A stretch of DNA of 64,000 bases from Amycolatopsis australiensis (GCF_900119165.1 NZ_FPJG01000006.1:7602001-7666000), one strand, 5' to 3'. Counted from the first letter of the stretch, positions 17,459-26,500 are shown. Numbers and translations are program-made. Notes: generated from the sequence alone by a model not told the origin.

Positions 17459-17785
17459 ATGACCGACGCCTTGAGCCGGACGTTCTCGGCTCTCGCCGAC
17501 CCCACGCGACGCGCCATCCTCGCCCGGCTGGCCGACGGCGAAGCCACGGTGAACGAGCTCGCCGAGCCGCTCCCGATGAGCCTGCCCGCGGTCTCGCGGC
17601 ACCTGAAGGTGCTGGAACAGGCCGGGCTGATCACCCGCGGCCGCACCCGCCAGTGGCGGCCCTGCCGGCTGCAGGCGCAGCCGCTGGCGGACGTCGCCGG
17701 CTGGGTCGCGGCCTACCGCCGGTTCTGGGACGGCGGCTTCGACCGTCTCGAGGAGCACCTGCGAACCGTGACCGGCGATGCCTGA
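17459..17785 (+). CDS. ArsR-family transcriptional regulator
   Basis: A 108-residue winged-helix repressor: SRTFSALADPTRRAILARLADG, then NELAEPLPMSLPAVSRHLKVLEQAGLI and the wing RGRTRQWRPCRL. It lacks the cysteine pairs of metal-sensing ArsR members. It heads a cluster with an SRPBCC protein (8-bp overlap) and a DUF899 protein (4-bp overlap), so it probably regulates these genes and itself through the dyad upstream. Confidence 0.9.
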   Translation: MTDALSRTFSALADPTRRAILARLADGEATVNELAEPLPMSLPAVSRHLKVLEQAGLITRGRTRQWRPCRLQAQPLADVAGWVAAYRRFWDGGFDRLEEHLRTVTGDA

Positions 17786-18209
17786 GCTGACCATCACGCG
17801 CGTGTTCGACGCGCCCCGCGAACTCGTCTACGCCGCGTGGACCGAACCGGACCGGCTCGCGAGCTGGCTGGGACCGCAGGGCTTCGCCGCCGCCGCGGTG
17901 ACCCTCGACCCGCGGCCGGGCGGCCGCTGGCGGGCCTGCATCCGCTCCCCCGAAGGCGAAGAGCTGTGGATGAGCGGGGCCTACCGCGAGACCAGCGCGC
18001 CGGAGCGGCTCGTGTTCACCTTCGCCTGGGACGACCCGGGCGTCGAGACGCTGGTCACGGTCACCTTCGCCGACCTGGGCGGCAAGACCGAGATGACCTT
18101 CACCCAGACCGGCTTCCCGACCGCCGCCGAGCGCGACGACCACCAAGCGGGCTGGAACTCCAGCTTCGCCGACCTGACCGGGTTCATCCGAGGAGAGGAC
18201 GACCGATGA
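17778..18209 (+). CDS. SRPBCC / AHSA1-like ligand-binding protein
   Basis: A 143-residue START-fold protein of the AHSA1 group: ITRVFDAPRELVYAAWTEPD, WLGPQGF, GGRWRACIRSPEG and a C-terminal GWNSSFADLTGFI helix. Such proteins bind small hydrophobic ligands and are often coupled to ArsR regulators. Its start lies 8 bp inside the ArsR gene. Ligand unknown. Confidence 0.88.
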   Translation: MPELTITRVFDAPRELVYAAWTEPDRLASWLGPQGFAAAAVTLDPRPGGRWRACIRSPEGEELWMSGAYRETSAPERLVFTFAWDDPGVETLVTVTFADLGGKTEMTFTQTGFPTAAERDDHQAGWNSSFADLTGFIRGEDDR

Positions 18210-18856
18210 CCGCCACCCTGCCCGAGATCGTCTCGCCGGAAGACTGGCAGGCCGCGCGCGACGCGCTGCTGGCGAAAGAGAAGGCGCACATGAAGGCGGC
18301 CGATCACCTCGCCGCCGAACGCCGTCGCCTCCCGATGGTCCGCTTCGACACCGGGTACCGGTTCGAGGGCGCGGACGGCCCGGTGAGCCTGCTCGGCCTG
18401 TTCGACGGCCGCCGCCAGCTGATCGTCTACCACTTCATGCTGCATCCCGGGGACGAAGCCGGCTGCCCGGGCTGCTCGCTGATCGTCGACAACCTGCCGC
18501 ATCTGGCGCACCTGCACGCCCGGGACGTCACGCTCGAGGTCGTCGCGCCCGCGACGCTGGCGGAGATCGAGCGGTACAAGGCGCGGATGGGCTGGGACGT
18601 GCCGTGGGTGTCCGCGCACGGCAGCACGTTCACCGAGGACTGCGGCGTCGGCACGGGCTTCGGCGTGAGCGTGTTCCTCCGGGACGGCGACGACGTCTAC
18701 CGCACGTATTTCACCTCCGGCCGGGGCGGCGAGATGTTCCTGTCCTCCCACCGGTACCTCGACATCACGCCGCTCGGCCGGCAGGAGGCGTGGGAAGAGG
18801 AGAGCCGCGGCGACGACGCGCCCGGCTCGTGGTGGCGCCGTCACGACGAATACTGA
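18206..18856 (+). CDS. DUF899 thioredoxin-like family protein
   Basis: A 216-residue DUF899 protein starting at ATG 18206, overlapping the previous stop by 4 bp. It has LPMVRFDTGYRFEG, LLGLFDGRRQLIVYHFML, the CPGCSLIVDNL segment that aligns with a thioredoxin-type active site, and SSHRYLDITPLGRQE near the end. The fold is thioredoxin-like; the family's function is not established. Coupling suggests it works with the ArsR/SRPBCC pair, perhaps in redox or toxic-compound handling. Confidence 0.88.
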   Translation: MTATLPEIVSPEDWQAARDALLAKEKAHMKAADHLAAERRRLPMVRFDTGYRFEGADGPVSLLGLFDGRRQLIVYHFMLHPGDEAGCPGCSLIVDNLPHLAHLHARDVTLEVVAPATLAEIERYKARMGWDVPWVSAHGSTFTEDCGVGTGFGVSVFLRDGDDVYRTYFTSGRGGEMFLSSHRYLDITPLGRQEAWEEESRGDDAPGSWWRRHDEY

Positions 18857-18932
18857 GAAGCTTCCGCCGGTCGTGTCCGGTCGACGCCCGCCGCTTCGAC
18901 CTCCCCGTGATAACCCCTCAGGAGGAGCGGAA

Positions 18933-19493
18933 ATGCGCGAGATCGTCTACATGGTCCACACCTCGCTCGACGGCTGCGTCGAGGGCCCGCACGGCGAGTT
19001 CGACTGGCCCCTGATGGGCCCGGAGCTGTCGGAACACTCGCGGGAGATGTCCGAGCGGTGCGGCGAGTTCGCCTACGGCCGCAAGGTCTGGGAGATGATG
19101 GCCGCGTTCTGGCCGACGGCCGAGTCGGTGTCGGACGACCCGCACGACATCGCGTTCGCGCCGATCTGGCGTTCGACGCCGAAGGTCGTGTTCTCCCGGA
19201 CGCTGGAGAAGGCGGACTGGAACACGCGGATCGTCGACGGCCCGCTGCCCGGGGTGGTGGCCGGGCTGAAGGCTGAGCCGGGCAAGGACGTGCTGCTCAT
19301 GGGCGGCGCGGAGCTGGCGGCCGAGCTGACCGCGCACGGTCTCATCGACGAGTACCTGGTGTTCGTCCACCCGGTCGTCCTGGGCGGCACCAAGCGCCCG
19401 TTCGCCGACGGCACCGCGCGGCTCGGGCTGGAGCTGGCCGAGTCGCGCGTGTTCGACGGGCGGGTCGTCCTGCTGCGCTATCGCCGGGCGTGA
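18933..19493 (+). CDS. Dihydrofolate reductase-family protein (RibD C-terminal domain)
   Basis: A 186-residue NADPH-dependent reductase-like protein of the RibD C-terminal/DHFR superfamily. Motifs are SLDGCVEGPHGEFDW, AYGRKVWEMMAAFW, VLLMGGAELAAELTAHGLIDEYLVFVHPVVLGG and the final LLRYRRA. GGAGGAG precedes ATG 18933; an upstream in-frame start is weaker. It follows the DUF899 gene by 76 bp and probably belongs to the same cluster. Its substrate is unknown; genuine DHFR function is unlikely. Confidence 0.88.
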   Translation: MREIVYMVHTSLDGCVEGPHGEFDWPLMGPELSEHSREMSERCGEFAYGRKVWEMMAAFWPTAESVSDDPHDIAFAPIWRSTPKVVFSRTLEKADWNTRIVDGPLPGVVAGLKAEPGKDVLLMGGAELAAELTAHGLIDEYLVFVHPVVLGGTKRPFADGTARLGLELAESRVFDGRVVLLRYRRA

Positions 19494-19533
19494 GCCGCGC
19501 CGGGCCCGGGGACGTCCCCGGGCCCTGACGGCG

Positions 19534-20145
19534 TCACCGGGCCTTGGCCGCCCGCAGTGCGATCCACTGCCGCATCGCGTACTCGACCAGGGTGATCAGG
19601 GTCTGCTTGGTCGACTCGCGCTCCCGGGCGTCGCAGCGGACGATCGGGATGTTCGGGTCGATCGACAGGGCCTCGCGGACGTCGTTGATGTCGTGCTCCA
19701 GCACGCCGTCGAACGTGTTGATGCCGACGATGTACGGCAGGCCGCGGTCCTCGAAGAAGTCGATCGGGGCGAACGAGTCGGCCAGCCGGCGCGTGTCGGC
19801 CAGCACCACCGCGCCGATCGCGCCGCGGACCAGGTCGTCCCACATGAACCAGAACCGCTGCTGGCCGGGCGTGCCGAACAGGTACAGGATCAGGTCGGCG
19901 TCCAGCGACACGCGGCCGAAGTCCATCGCGACCGTGGTCGTCGCCTTGCCGGGCGTGTGGTCGAGGTTGTCGACGCCGACGCTGGCGTCGGTCATCATCG
20001 CCTCGGTGGTCAGCGGCACGATCTCCGACACCGACCCGACGAAGGTCGTCTTCCCCGCACCGAAACCGCCAGCCACCACGATCTTGGCGGATGTCATGGT
20101 CGGGGGCGCGGTGTCCCGCGGTGCCTTAAAGCCGACGGAGTCCAC
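19534..20145 (-). CDS. cvnD: CvnD-type small GTP-binding protein
   Basis: A 203-residue Ras-like GTPase of the conservon family. P-loop GGFGAGKTTF follows KIVVAGG; DFGRVSLD and FGTPGQQRFWFMWDDL are switch regions; NTFDG replaces NKxD. The GTG start at 20145 lies 20 bp inside cvnC and gives the standard extended N-terminus. In Streptomyces, CvnA to CvnD form a membrane-associated complex reminiscent of eukaryotic G-protein signalling that affects development and secondary metabolism. Here cvnD is the last gene of the operon. Confidence 0.93.
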   Translation of the reverse strand: MDSVGFKAPRDTAPPTMTSAKIVVAGGFGAGKTTFVGSVSEIVPLTTEAMMTDASVGVDNLDHTPGKATTTVAMDFGRVSLDADLILYLFGTPGQQRFWFMWDDLVRGAIGAVVLADTRRLADSFAPIDFFEDRGLPYIVGINTFDGVLEHDINDVREALSIDPNIPIVRCDARERESTKQTLITLVEYAMRQWIALRAAKAR

Positions 20146-20845
20146 TCAAAACCCTTTCCATCAACACCAGATGTGCCTCGGCGCCCTCATTGCCCGTAAT
20201 CGTCTTGTGCACCGTGACCAGCCCCGCGTCGGCCGCGTCGCTGATCAGCACCCGGGCGACGCCCAGCGGGACCCCCAGGGCCGACACGATCTCGGCCACC
20301 GAACGCGGGGTCCGGCATTCTTCCATGATCGCGATGCACTCGATCTGCTCAGCGGCCACCTCGGGGAAGCCACCGGTGGCACTGTAGTCCTTCGCCGAGA
20401 TCAGTGTCTCCAGCTCCAGGGCGTAATTGGCCCGGGTGCGGCCGCCGGTCAGCGCGTACGGCCGGACGATCGCCGTCTGGTCCTCGAGCGCCGGTGGCTG
20501 CTCGAACACCGCGGGCATGACGAACTCGCCGCTGGGCGGGCCCGGGTCGAACAGGCCGCCCGGTCTGGGGCCGTCCGCGTCGGTACTGCCGGGTGGAGAG
20601 ACTAGAGAGGTCACTCGATCTCCTTGCTCGGCCGGCGGCGGGGGCGCCGGCGGTTCCGCGGCCGCGTGCGCACCGGCGGCCGGGGGTGGCGGGGACTCCT
20701 TGCTCTTCTTGCGCTTCCGGCGGGCACGGCCGGAATCCAGCGTGAAGCCGTTGAGGACGTCGGCGAAGGTGCCGTCGTCCCCTGCCCGGGAGGCGGTGCT
20801 GCCCGCCTCCGGTGGCTCCCCGAAAGATCCGGACCCCGTGCTCAT
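20126..20845 (-). CDS. cvnC: CvnC-type DUF742 protein
   Basis: A 239-residue DUF742 protein. The N-terminal 100 residues are a basic, Pro/Ala-rich low-complexity region (RARRKRKKSK); the conserved domain starts IVRPYALTGGRTRANYALELETLIS and continues IMEECRTPRSVAEIVSALGVPLGVARVLISDAADAGL, a winged-helix-like block. CvnC is the third partner of the conservon complex. It follows cvnB by seven bases and overlaps cvnD. Confidence 0.92.
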   Translation of the reverse strand: MSTGSGSFGEPPEAGSTASRAGDDGTFADVLNGFTLDSGRARRKRKKSKESPPPPAAGAHAAAEPPAPPPPAEQGDRVTSLVSPPGSTDADGPRPGGLFDPGPPSGEFVMPAVFEQPPALEDQTAIVRPYALTGGRTRANYALELETLISAKDYSATGGFPEVAAEQIECIAIMEECRTPRSVAEIVSALGVPLGVARVLISDAADAGLVTVHKTITGNEGAEAHLVLMERVLSGLRRL

Positions 20846-20852
20846 CGCGCCA

Positions 20853-21305
20853 TCATCCCACCGGTTCGCCGATCAGCGAGCCCCCGGAGCCCTGGAGCTG
20901 GGCGCGCAGCTCCGGGGTGAGGATCTGGCCGACGCGGTCGACGAGCATCGTCATCTCGTAGGCGACCTGGCCGATGTCGCAGTTGGGGGCGGCGAGCACG
21001 GCCAGGCAGGAGCCGTCGCTGATCGACATCAGCACCATGATGCCCAGCTCCATCTCGACGACGGTCTCGTTGACCGCACCGGCCTCGAAGCACCGGGCGG
21101 CGCCCTGGGTGAGGCTGACCAGGCCCGAAGCGACCGCGGCGAGCTGGTCGGCCCGGTCGAGCGGCAGCCGGTTCGACGCGGTCAGCAGCAGGCCGTCCGC
21201 CGAGACGACCACGGCGTGCGCCACCCCGGGCACCCGCTCCGCGAAGTCGTTGACCAGCCAGCCGAACTGATTCTGTGTCGGCTGAGCGCTACTCGGCGAG
21301 GTCAT
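20853..21305 (-). CDS. cvnB: CvnB-type roadblock/LC7 protein
   Basis: A 150-residue roadblock/LC7 protein: FGWLVNDFAERVPGVAHAVVVSADGLLL, LAAVASGLVSLTQGAARCF and LAVLAAPNCDIGQVAYEMTMLVDR. Such proteins act as regulators of MglA/Ras-like GTPases, here CvnD. The start overlaps the kinase stop by 4 bp (ATGA), so it is translationally coupled to cvnA. Confidence 0.94.
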   Translation of the reverse strand: MTSPSSAQPTQNQFGWLVNDFAERVPGVAHAVVVSADGLLLTASNRLPLDRADQLAAVASGLVSLTQGAARCFEAGAVNETVVEMELGIMVLMSISDGSCLAVLAAPNCDIGQVAYEMTMLVDRVGQILTPELRAQLQGSGGSLIGEPVG

Positions 21306-24300
21306 TCACCCTCCAGTGTCTCGTGGTTGTTCTCGGCCGCCCGCGCGGTGCGGTGGCGTCCGCGCTCGATGCCCTGCTGGAAGCTCCGCAGGCGGCCGCG
21401 CACGTCGTGTGCGTCGCGTTGTGGTCGGGGGGCCGTGGCCCCGGTGGGCGATCCGGCGCTGCCCGGGAGCAGCTGCTCCCCGCGACGGCGCCGGGGCAAT
21501 CCTGCCGAAGTGAACGTGGCGGGTGCCGACTGGGACACCGCTTGCACCGCGCGCCAGCCTTCGTCGGTCCCGAAGTTCCACTCGGCGGTGGCCTCCACGG
21601 CGGCCGCCTCACGCCGCGGAGCTGGGGTTTCGGGCCCCGCCGACGCGGCAAGGCGCGAGGGCGGACCATCGGGACGGCCGGCACCGTCCGGCGCGGGCAG
21701 CTGCCCGGACTCGTGGAAGACCGACGGCCGGGTCTGCCGGTTCGGCAGCGGGCCGGGCTCGCCGGAAGCGGCCTGCGCATCGGGCTCCGCCGAGGGCTGG
21801 GCGGCAGCCGGCTGGGCTGGGCCGTTCTGCCGGGCCGCGGCCTGTCCCGGCCCGGTCTGCTGCGCCGCGGCGTGCTGGCCGGGCTGAGCCAGGCCGTTCG
21901 CCTGCGCCGCGACCTGACCGGGCTGGACCGGCGCGTTCTCCTGCCCCGTGGCCTGACCTTGCTGGGCCATGCCGTTCCCCTGCGCCGCCACCTCACCCGG
22001 CTCGACCACGCCATTGTCCTGCGCCGCCACCTGACCCGGCTGGACCGGCGCGTTCTCCTGCCCCGTGCCCTGACCTTGCTGGGCCAGGCCGTTCCCCTGC
22101 GCCGCCACCTGACCCGGCTCGACCAGGCCGTTGACCTGCGCCGCGGCCTGCTGTCCTTGCTGGGCCAGGCCGTTCTGCTGCCCTGGGACCTGGCCCGGCT
22201 GGACCAGGTCATTCCCCTGCGCCGCCACCTGACCCGGCTGGACCACGCCATTCGCCTGCGCCGCGACCTGGCCCGGCTGGACCACGCCATTCGCCTGCGC
22301 CGCGACCTGGCCCGGCTGGACCACGCCATTCGCCTGCGCCGCGACCTGACCCGGCTGGACCACGCCATTCCCCTGCGCCGCGACCTGACCCGGCTGGACC
22401 ACGCCATTCCCCTGCGCCGCGACCTGACCCGGCTGGACCACGCCATTCCCCTGCGCCGCGACCTGACCCGGCTGGACCGGCCCGTTCTCCTGCGTCGTGG
22501 CCTGCGGGCCGGGCTCGGGCAGGCCGTTGTGCTGCGGCGATCCGGCTCCTCGCCGGGGGAGGCCGTTCGCGTGCTGCGTGCCCGCCTGGGATCCGGGCGC
22601 CGCACCCGCGGGCTGCGGCGAAACCGCCGGCTTCCGCTGCGGCAAGGCGTCCGGCTGCGCGGCGCTCGCCGCCGCCTTGCGGGCCTGCTGGCGGCCCCGG
22701 GTCACGCCCTGCTGGAAGCTGCTCAGCCGGCCGCGCACGTCCGCCGGGTCGCGGACCGGGAGCTCCGCCCGTGCCGGGGCCGGTGCCGGTGCCGCCGGTG
22801 GCGGGGTCGCGCTGCCCGGCATCAGCTGCTCGCCGCGGCGGCGGCGCGGGAGGCCCGCCTCGGTGAACGCCGTCGGCTCGGCCTGCGACTTCGCCTGGAC
22901 CGTGCGGAAGTTCTCGTCGCTCGCGAAGTCCCAGCTGCGCCGCTCCGCCGCCGACGGCTCGGCCGCCTTCTCCGCCGCGGTGGCCTGCTCCTCCTCCGCG
23001 GCCGCCGGCTTGTCCTCGCGGAACCACGCCGACAGCATCTCGTCGAAGATCGGCGTCGTCTCCGAACGGTCCGGGACCGGGGCGGGCGCCGGCTCCGGCT
23101 GCGCGGTCGCCTCGCGCCACCAGTCGCTGAGCGTCGTTTCGTTGGCCGAGAACAGGTCCCGGCCCGCCGGCAGCTGCCCCGAACGCGGCGGGTCGACCGG
23201 CGGCGCCGCGGGCACCGGCGGCAACGTCGGACGCGGCGGCGGCGGGGCGTCGTCGTCCTTCGGCAGCGGCGTGAACAGCGCCGTCCCCGAGATCTCCAGG
23301 TCGGACGGCGGGCGCGCGGCCGTGGGCCCGTGGCCGTTGGACAGCCCGGCGAGGTCGCTCGCCGACGGCCAGCGCTCCTCCCCCATCGCCGGTTGCGCCG
23401 GGACCACCGGCCGGGGCCGGGAGCTGCCGTTGACCTGGCGCCGCGGCAGCTGGTGGCCCGCCGCGGGGCTCGCCGGGTGCTGCTGGAGCGCGCCGATCGG
23501 GCCGGTCGCCGGGCCGTCGGTCACCGCCATCACCAGGTCCGGCGGGACGACGACCGTGGCCCGGACGCCGACGATGTCCTTGCCGCCGTGCAGCGACACC
23601 CCGATCCGGTGCCTGCTGGCCAGCCTGCCGACGACGAACAGGCCCATCCGGCGGGAGGTGGCCAGGTCGACCGAGCCCGCCTCGGTCAGCCGGGCGTTGG
23701 CCTCGGCGACCTCGGCCTCGTTCATGCCGATGCCCTTGTCGAGGATGTCGATGTTGAGCGAGCCGTCCTCGCCCAGCCGCGACGCCACCGTGACGGTGGT
23801 TTCCGGCGCGGAGAACGCCGTGGCGTTGTCCAGCAGCTCGGCGACCAGGCGCATCAGGTCGCTCGCCGCGTAGCCGACGATCCGGGCCGGGGGCGGCGGC
23901 TGCACCTGGACGCGCTGGTACTGCTCGATCTCCGACACCGCGGCGCGCAGCATGTCGGTGGTGCCGACCGGCTTGCCGGACCGGCGGCCCGGCTCGGCGC
24001 CGGAGAGCACCATCAGGTTCTCGTTGTTGCGCCGCATCCGGGTGGCGAGGTGGTCGAGCTGGAACAGCGTCGCCAGCTGGTCGGCGTCCTCCTCGTCCCG
24101 CTCCAGCTGCTCGATCAGGTGCAGCTGCCGCTGCACGAGGCTCTGGCTGCGCCGGGACAGGTTGACGAAGACGCTGCCGAAGCCGGTGCGCATCGCGGCC
24201 TGCTCGGTCGCCAGCCGCAGCGCCTGGTGGTGCACCTTGTCGAAGGCCCGCGCCACCTCGCCGACCTCGTCCTCGGTCCGCACCGGCACCGGCACGACGG

Positions 24301-25483
24301 CCGTGCCCTGCGCCCGGCCCTCCTGGATGTTGCGGACCGCTTCGGGCAATGCGGTCTCGGCGACGTCGAGCGCGCTGCGCCGCAGGGTCTTCAGCGAGCG
24401 CAGCAGCTGGCGGGTGATGAGGAAGACGACCGCGACGGCGAGCACCATCGCGGCGAACAGCAGCACCGCGAGCAGGCCGGCGCCGCTGCTGGCCTCGTCG
24501 ACCAGCCGCGCCGAGGTGGCCGACGCCGACGCGCCGAGCCGGTCGGCGACCTGGCCGATCTGTGTCCGCATCGCCGCCGAAGCGGTGTTCCAGTCGGCTG
24601 CGGAGAGGGACCGGAACGCGGCGTTCACCGCGTTGCCCTGCGCGTTCAGCACGGACTCGACCATCCGGGCCCGGCTCTGCGCCTGCGTGCCCTCGGCGAT
24701 CGCCGCGAAGTCGCGCTGCAGCGTGTCGCCCGCCGCGGAGCGGAAGTCGACGAGCCGGTCGGCCAGCCGCAGCTCGGCGGCGCGCAGCGTGGCGAGCTCG
24801 CTCGGCGTCAGCGCGCCGCGGGCGATGCCGTAGGAGACCATCGCCTGGCTGAGCGACACCTGCTCGCCCGCGACGAGCAGCTCGTGCAGGCCGGCGGGCG
24901 TGCCGCCGAGAGTGCCGTCGCCGGCGCCCGCGGTGGCCGCGGTGTCGAGGCTGATCAGCGAGCCGGTGAGCGCCGAGTACGCGGCGATGGCCTGGGCCGG
25001 GTCGAGCTGGCCGCCGTCGACCTGGCGGCGGAGGAAGCCGAGGTTGCCTGCCTGCGCGGTCGCCGCGCCGGCGGCGCCGGCCACGCCGGGCTCGACCTCG
25101 GCCGCGCGGGCCTGCGCCGCGGTGAACGGGCCGACCGCCGCGTCCGTGGCCTTGCGGGCCGCGGCCAGCTCGGGCGTGCCGCCGACGGTGCCCGCGGTGA
25201 GCATCGCCGCGGTGACGGTGCGCTCCTGCTGCAGCGCGCCGGTGAGCGCGCGCGTCTGGCCGGTGAGCGCGACGAGCCGGTCGAGCCGCCGGTACTCGTC
25301 CGAGCGGCCGACCTGGGCCGCGATCGTCGTGATCCCGAGGACCAGCGCGAGGACGATGGGCACGACGGTGACGGCCGAAAGCTTGACGGGCAGGCTCCAG
25401 TCGCGCCACCGCACGAGGGCGCGCCACGCGTCCTTGCCCTTCGACCGCCGGGGTGCTCGGCCGAGCAGCTCCCCGACGGGCAC
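21302..25483 (-). CDS. cvnA: CvnA-type sensor histidine kinase with nitrate-sensing domain
   Basis: A membrane histidine kinase of about 1393 residues. TM1 (27-50); an extracellular NIT domain (ALTGALQQERTVTAAML); TM2 (about 333-360); HAMP; the conservon phospho-region QLDHLATRMRRNNENL; HATPase with ELLDNA and DKGIGM and MGLFVVGRLASRH. The C-terminal half is unusual: a module AGLPRRRRGEQLMPGS...DVRGRLSSFQQG near 845-938, about sixteen 13-residue repeats, then a second copy of the module at the very end. GTG 25483 has AGGAG eight bases away; GTG 25507 is an alternative. First gene of cvnABCD. Signal unknown. Confidence 0.92.
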   Translation of the reverse strand: MPVGELLGRAPRRSKGKDAWRALVRWRDWSLPVKLSAVTVVPIVLALVLGITTIAAQVGRSDEYRRLDRLVALTGQTRALTGALQQERTVTAAMLTAGTVGGTPELAAARKATDAAVGPFTAAQARAAEVEPGVAGAAGAATAQAGNLGFLRRQVDGGQLDPAQAIAAYSALTGSLISLDTAATAGAGDGTLGGTPAGLHELLVAGEQVSLSQAMVSYGIARGALTPSELATLRAAELRLADRLVDFRSAAGDTLQRDFAAIAEGTQAQSRARMVESVLNAQGNAVNAAFRSLSAADWNTASAAMRTQIGQVADRLGASASATSARLVDEASSGAGLLAVLLFAAMVLAVAVVFLITRQLLRSLKTLRRSALDVAETALPEAVRNIQEGRAQGTAVVPVPVRTEDEVGEVARAFDKVHHQALRLATEQAAMRTGFGSVFVNLSRRSQSLVQRQLHLIEQLERDEEDADQLATLFQLDHLATRMRRNNENLMVLSGAEPGRRSGKPVGTTDMLRAAVSEIEQYQRVQVQPPPPARIVGYAASDLMRLVAELLDNATAFSAPETTVTVASRLGEDGSLNIDILDKGIGMNEAEVAEANARLTEAGSVDLATSRRMGLFVVGRLASRHRIGVSLHGGKDIVGVRATVVVPPDLVMAVTDGPATGPIGALQQHPASPAAGHQLPRRQVNGSSRPRPVVPAQPAMGEERWPSASDLAGLSNGHGPTAARPPSDLEISGTALFTPLPKDDDAPPPPRPTLPPVPAAPPVDPPRSGQLPAGRDLFSANETTLSDWWREATAQPEPAPAPVPDRSETTPIFDEMLSAWFREDKPAAAEEEQATAAEKAAEPSAAERRSWDFASDENFRTVQAKSQAEPTAFTEAGLPRRRRGEQLMPGSATPPPAAPAPAPARAELPVRDPADVRGRLSSFQQGVTRGRQQARKAAASAAQPDALPQRKPAVSPQPAGAAPGSQAGTQHANGLPRRGAGSPQHNGLPEPGPQATTQENGPVQPGQVAAQGNGVVQPGQVAAQGNGVVQPGQVAAQGNGVVQPGQVAAQANGVVQPGQVAAQANGVVQPGQVAAQANGVVQPGQVAAQGNDLVQPGQVPGQQNGLAQQGQQAAAQVNGLVEPGQVAAQGNGLAQQGQGTGQENAPVQPGQVAAQDNGVVEPGEVAAQGNGMAQQGQATGQENAPVQPGQVAAQANGLAQPGQHAAAQQTGPGQAAARQNGPAQPAAAQPSAEPDAQAASGEPGPLPNRQTRPSVFHESGQLPAPDGAGRPDGPPSRLAASAGPETPAPRREAAAVEATAEWNFGTDEGWRAVQAVSQSAPATFTSAGLPRRRRGEQLLPGSAGSPTGATAPRPQRDAHDVRGRLRSFQQGIERGRHRTARAAENNHETLEGE
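21860..22486. repeat. 39-bp minisatellite inside cvnA
   Basis: About 16 tandem units of 39 bp encode the 13-residue unit VQPGQVAAQGNGV on the minus strand. Units toward 22205-22478 are nearly identical; those toward 21860 are diverged, with a higher-order pattern (QQGQxTGQENAPVQPGQV twice). Unit length is a multiple of three, so copy-number change would keep the frame. The repeat lies between two copies of a conserved module. Confidence 0.92.
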
Positions 25484-26500
25484 CTGACCTTCTCCTGCAA
25501 CGGTCACGTAAGTGACTCCCTGTCCGGCGTCATGGATCCGCGGCCGCGGCGGGGCGTCCCGGCTCGCACCGGGGCGCCGGACGGCCGTGCCGTCCCCGTC
25601 GTCCCGCCGCTTCGCCGCCGCCCTCGCTCGTCCCCGGCAGCCGAGCCGTCCGCGCGCCCGTCGCCGGGCAGGCACCGACCCGACGTCCCGTGCAAGGGAC
25701 TGTGCACGTGCACGGCGCAAGTTGCGTTCTGCACGGTCGTCGAGATCAACTTTATCGGCGCCAATCGATCGCTGTGGTCAGCTGGGCCAAAGAATCGTAC
25801 CCCCGATGCCCGGCCGGTCAATTTTGTTCCCTGTTCCGGCGCTGACCTGCGAAAAGGGCTTTTCCGGCTGGGGCAGGCCCCCGGCTTTGCCCTTCACTGT
25901 CCCCGAAGGGGGAATGCCGGTTACCGGCCGCGCCGGTCACGGGCATCCGGCGGTCACCCGATTAGCCCATGCAGGTCAACAGTGTAGCTCAGACGATCTA
26001 CACTCTGTACCACCATCGGGTGGGTCAAGTCTCAAGATGTGCCCGATGTTGTGGCGTTCTGCGCAGGCATGCCCCGACCTGGTGATTTCTTTCGAGACCA
26101 CGTGCTGACCAGTGGATCTTCGCCGCCACGCCCACCCCGGTGGGACCCCCTCCGGCGCGACCGTGAGCGTTCTCGGATACCCTGCGTGACCAGCTCCAAG
26201 AGCGGTTCGCGGCGATTAGCCCGTTCGCCGCAGCATGCGGCCCTCCCGACAACGTGGCGTCACAATTCTTTTCATCATTCCGGGTGATCTGTCCGTGATC
26301 TTGTAGCGTTCCCCCATTCGACTGTTTCGACAGGAAATCGAATAGCGCACCGAGCGGGCATGACGACCGCCCGGCCGCCTTCGGTGTCCGCCGGACGGCG
26401 TAGTTACGATGTTCGCCTCGCAGTCCGCAAGGGCGGTCCGGTGCCCTGCCCGCAGGGCGGTCAGGACCGCCGCCACGGAGGCACCCCGCCGGAGGCACCC
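25484..26500. other. 1-kb non-coding region with several palindromes
   Basis: No open frame here looks protein-coding; composition is less GC-rich than the neighbours, especially 25740-26340. It must carry the promoters of cvnA (leftward) and of the DUF485/symporter pair (rightward). Dyads seen: GTGCACGTGCAC (25702-25713, perfect), CGCAAGTTGCG (25716-25726, perfect), AGTGTAG/CTACACT (25981-26004) and CATCGGG/CCCGATG (about 26021-26045). These could be operators or RNA hairpins. A small RNA cannot be excluded; I recognise no riboswitch. Confidence 0.5.

Noticed and set aside
22205..22478. CRISPR array
   Set aside because: The 39-bp units abut without spacers and encode a protein repeat in frame with cvnA.
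25504..25821. 105-codon frame in the cvnA upstream region
   Set aside because: No ribosome site, Arg/Gly-rich low-complexity end, and it crosses the palindromes.
21275..25987. A 1570-codon frame opposite cvnA
   Set aside because: It mirrors the cvnA repeat (LRRDLTRLDHAI units) and has no ribosome site or recognisable domain; cvnA is supported by motifs and operon context.
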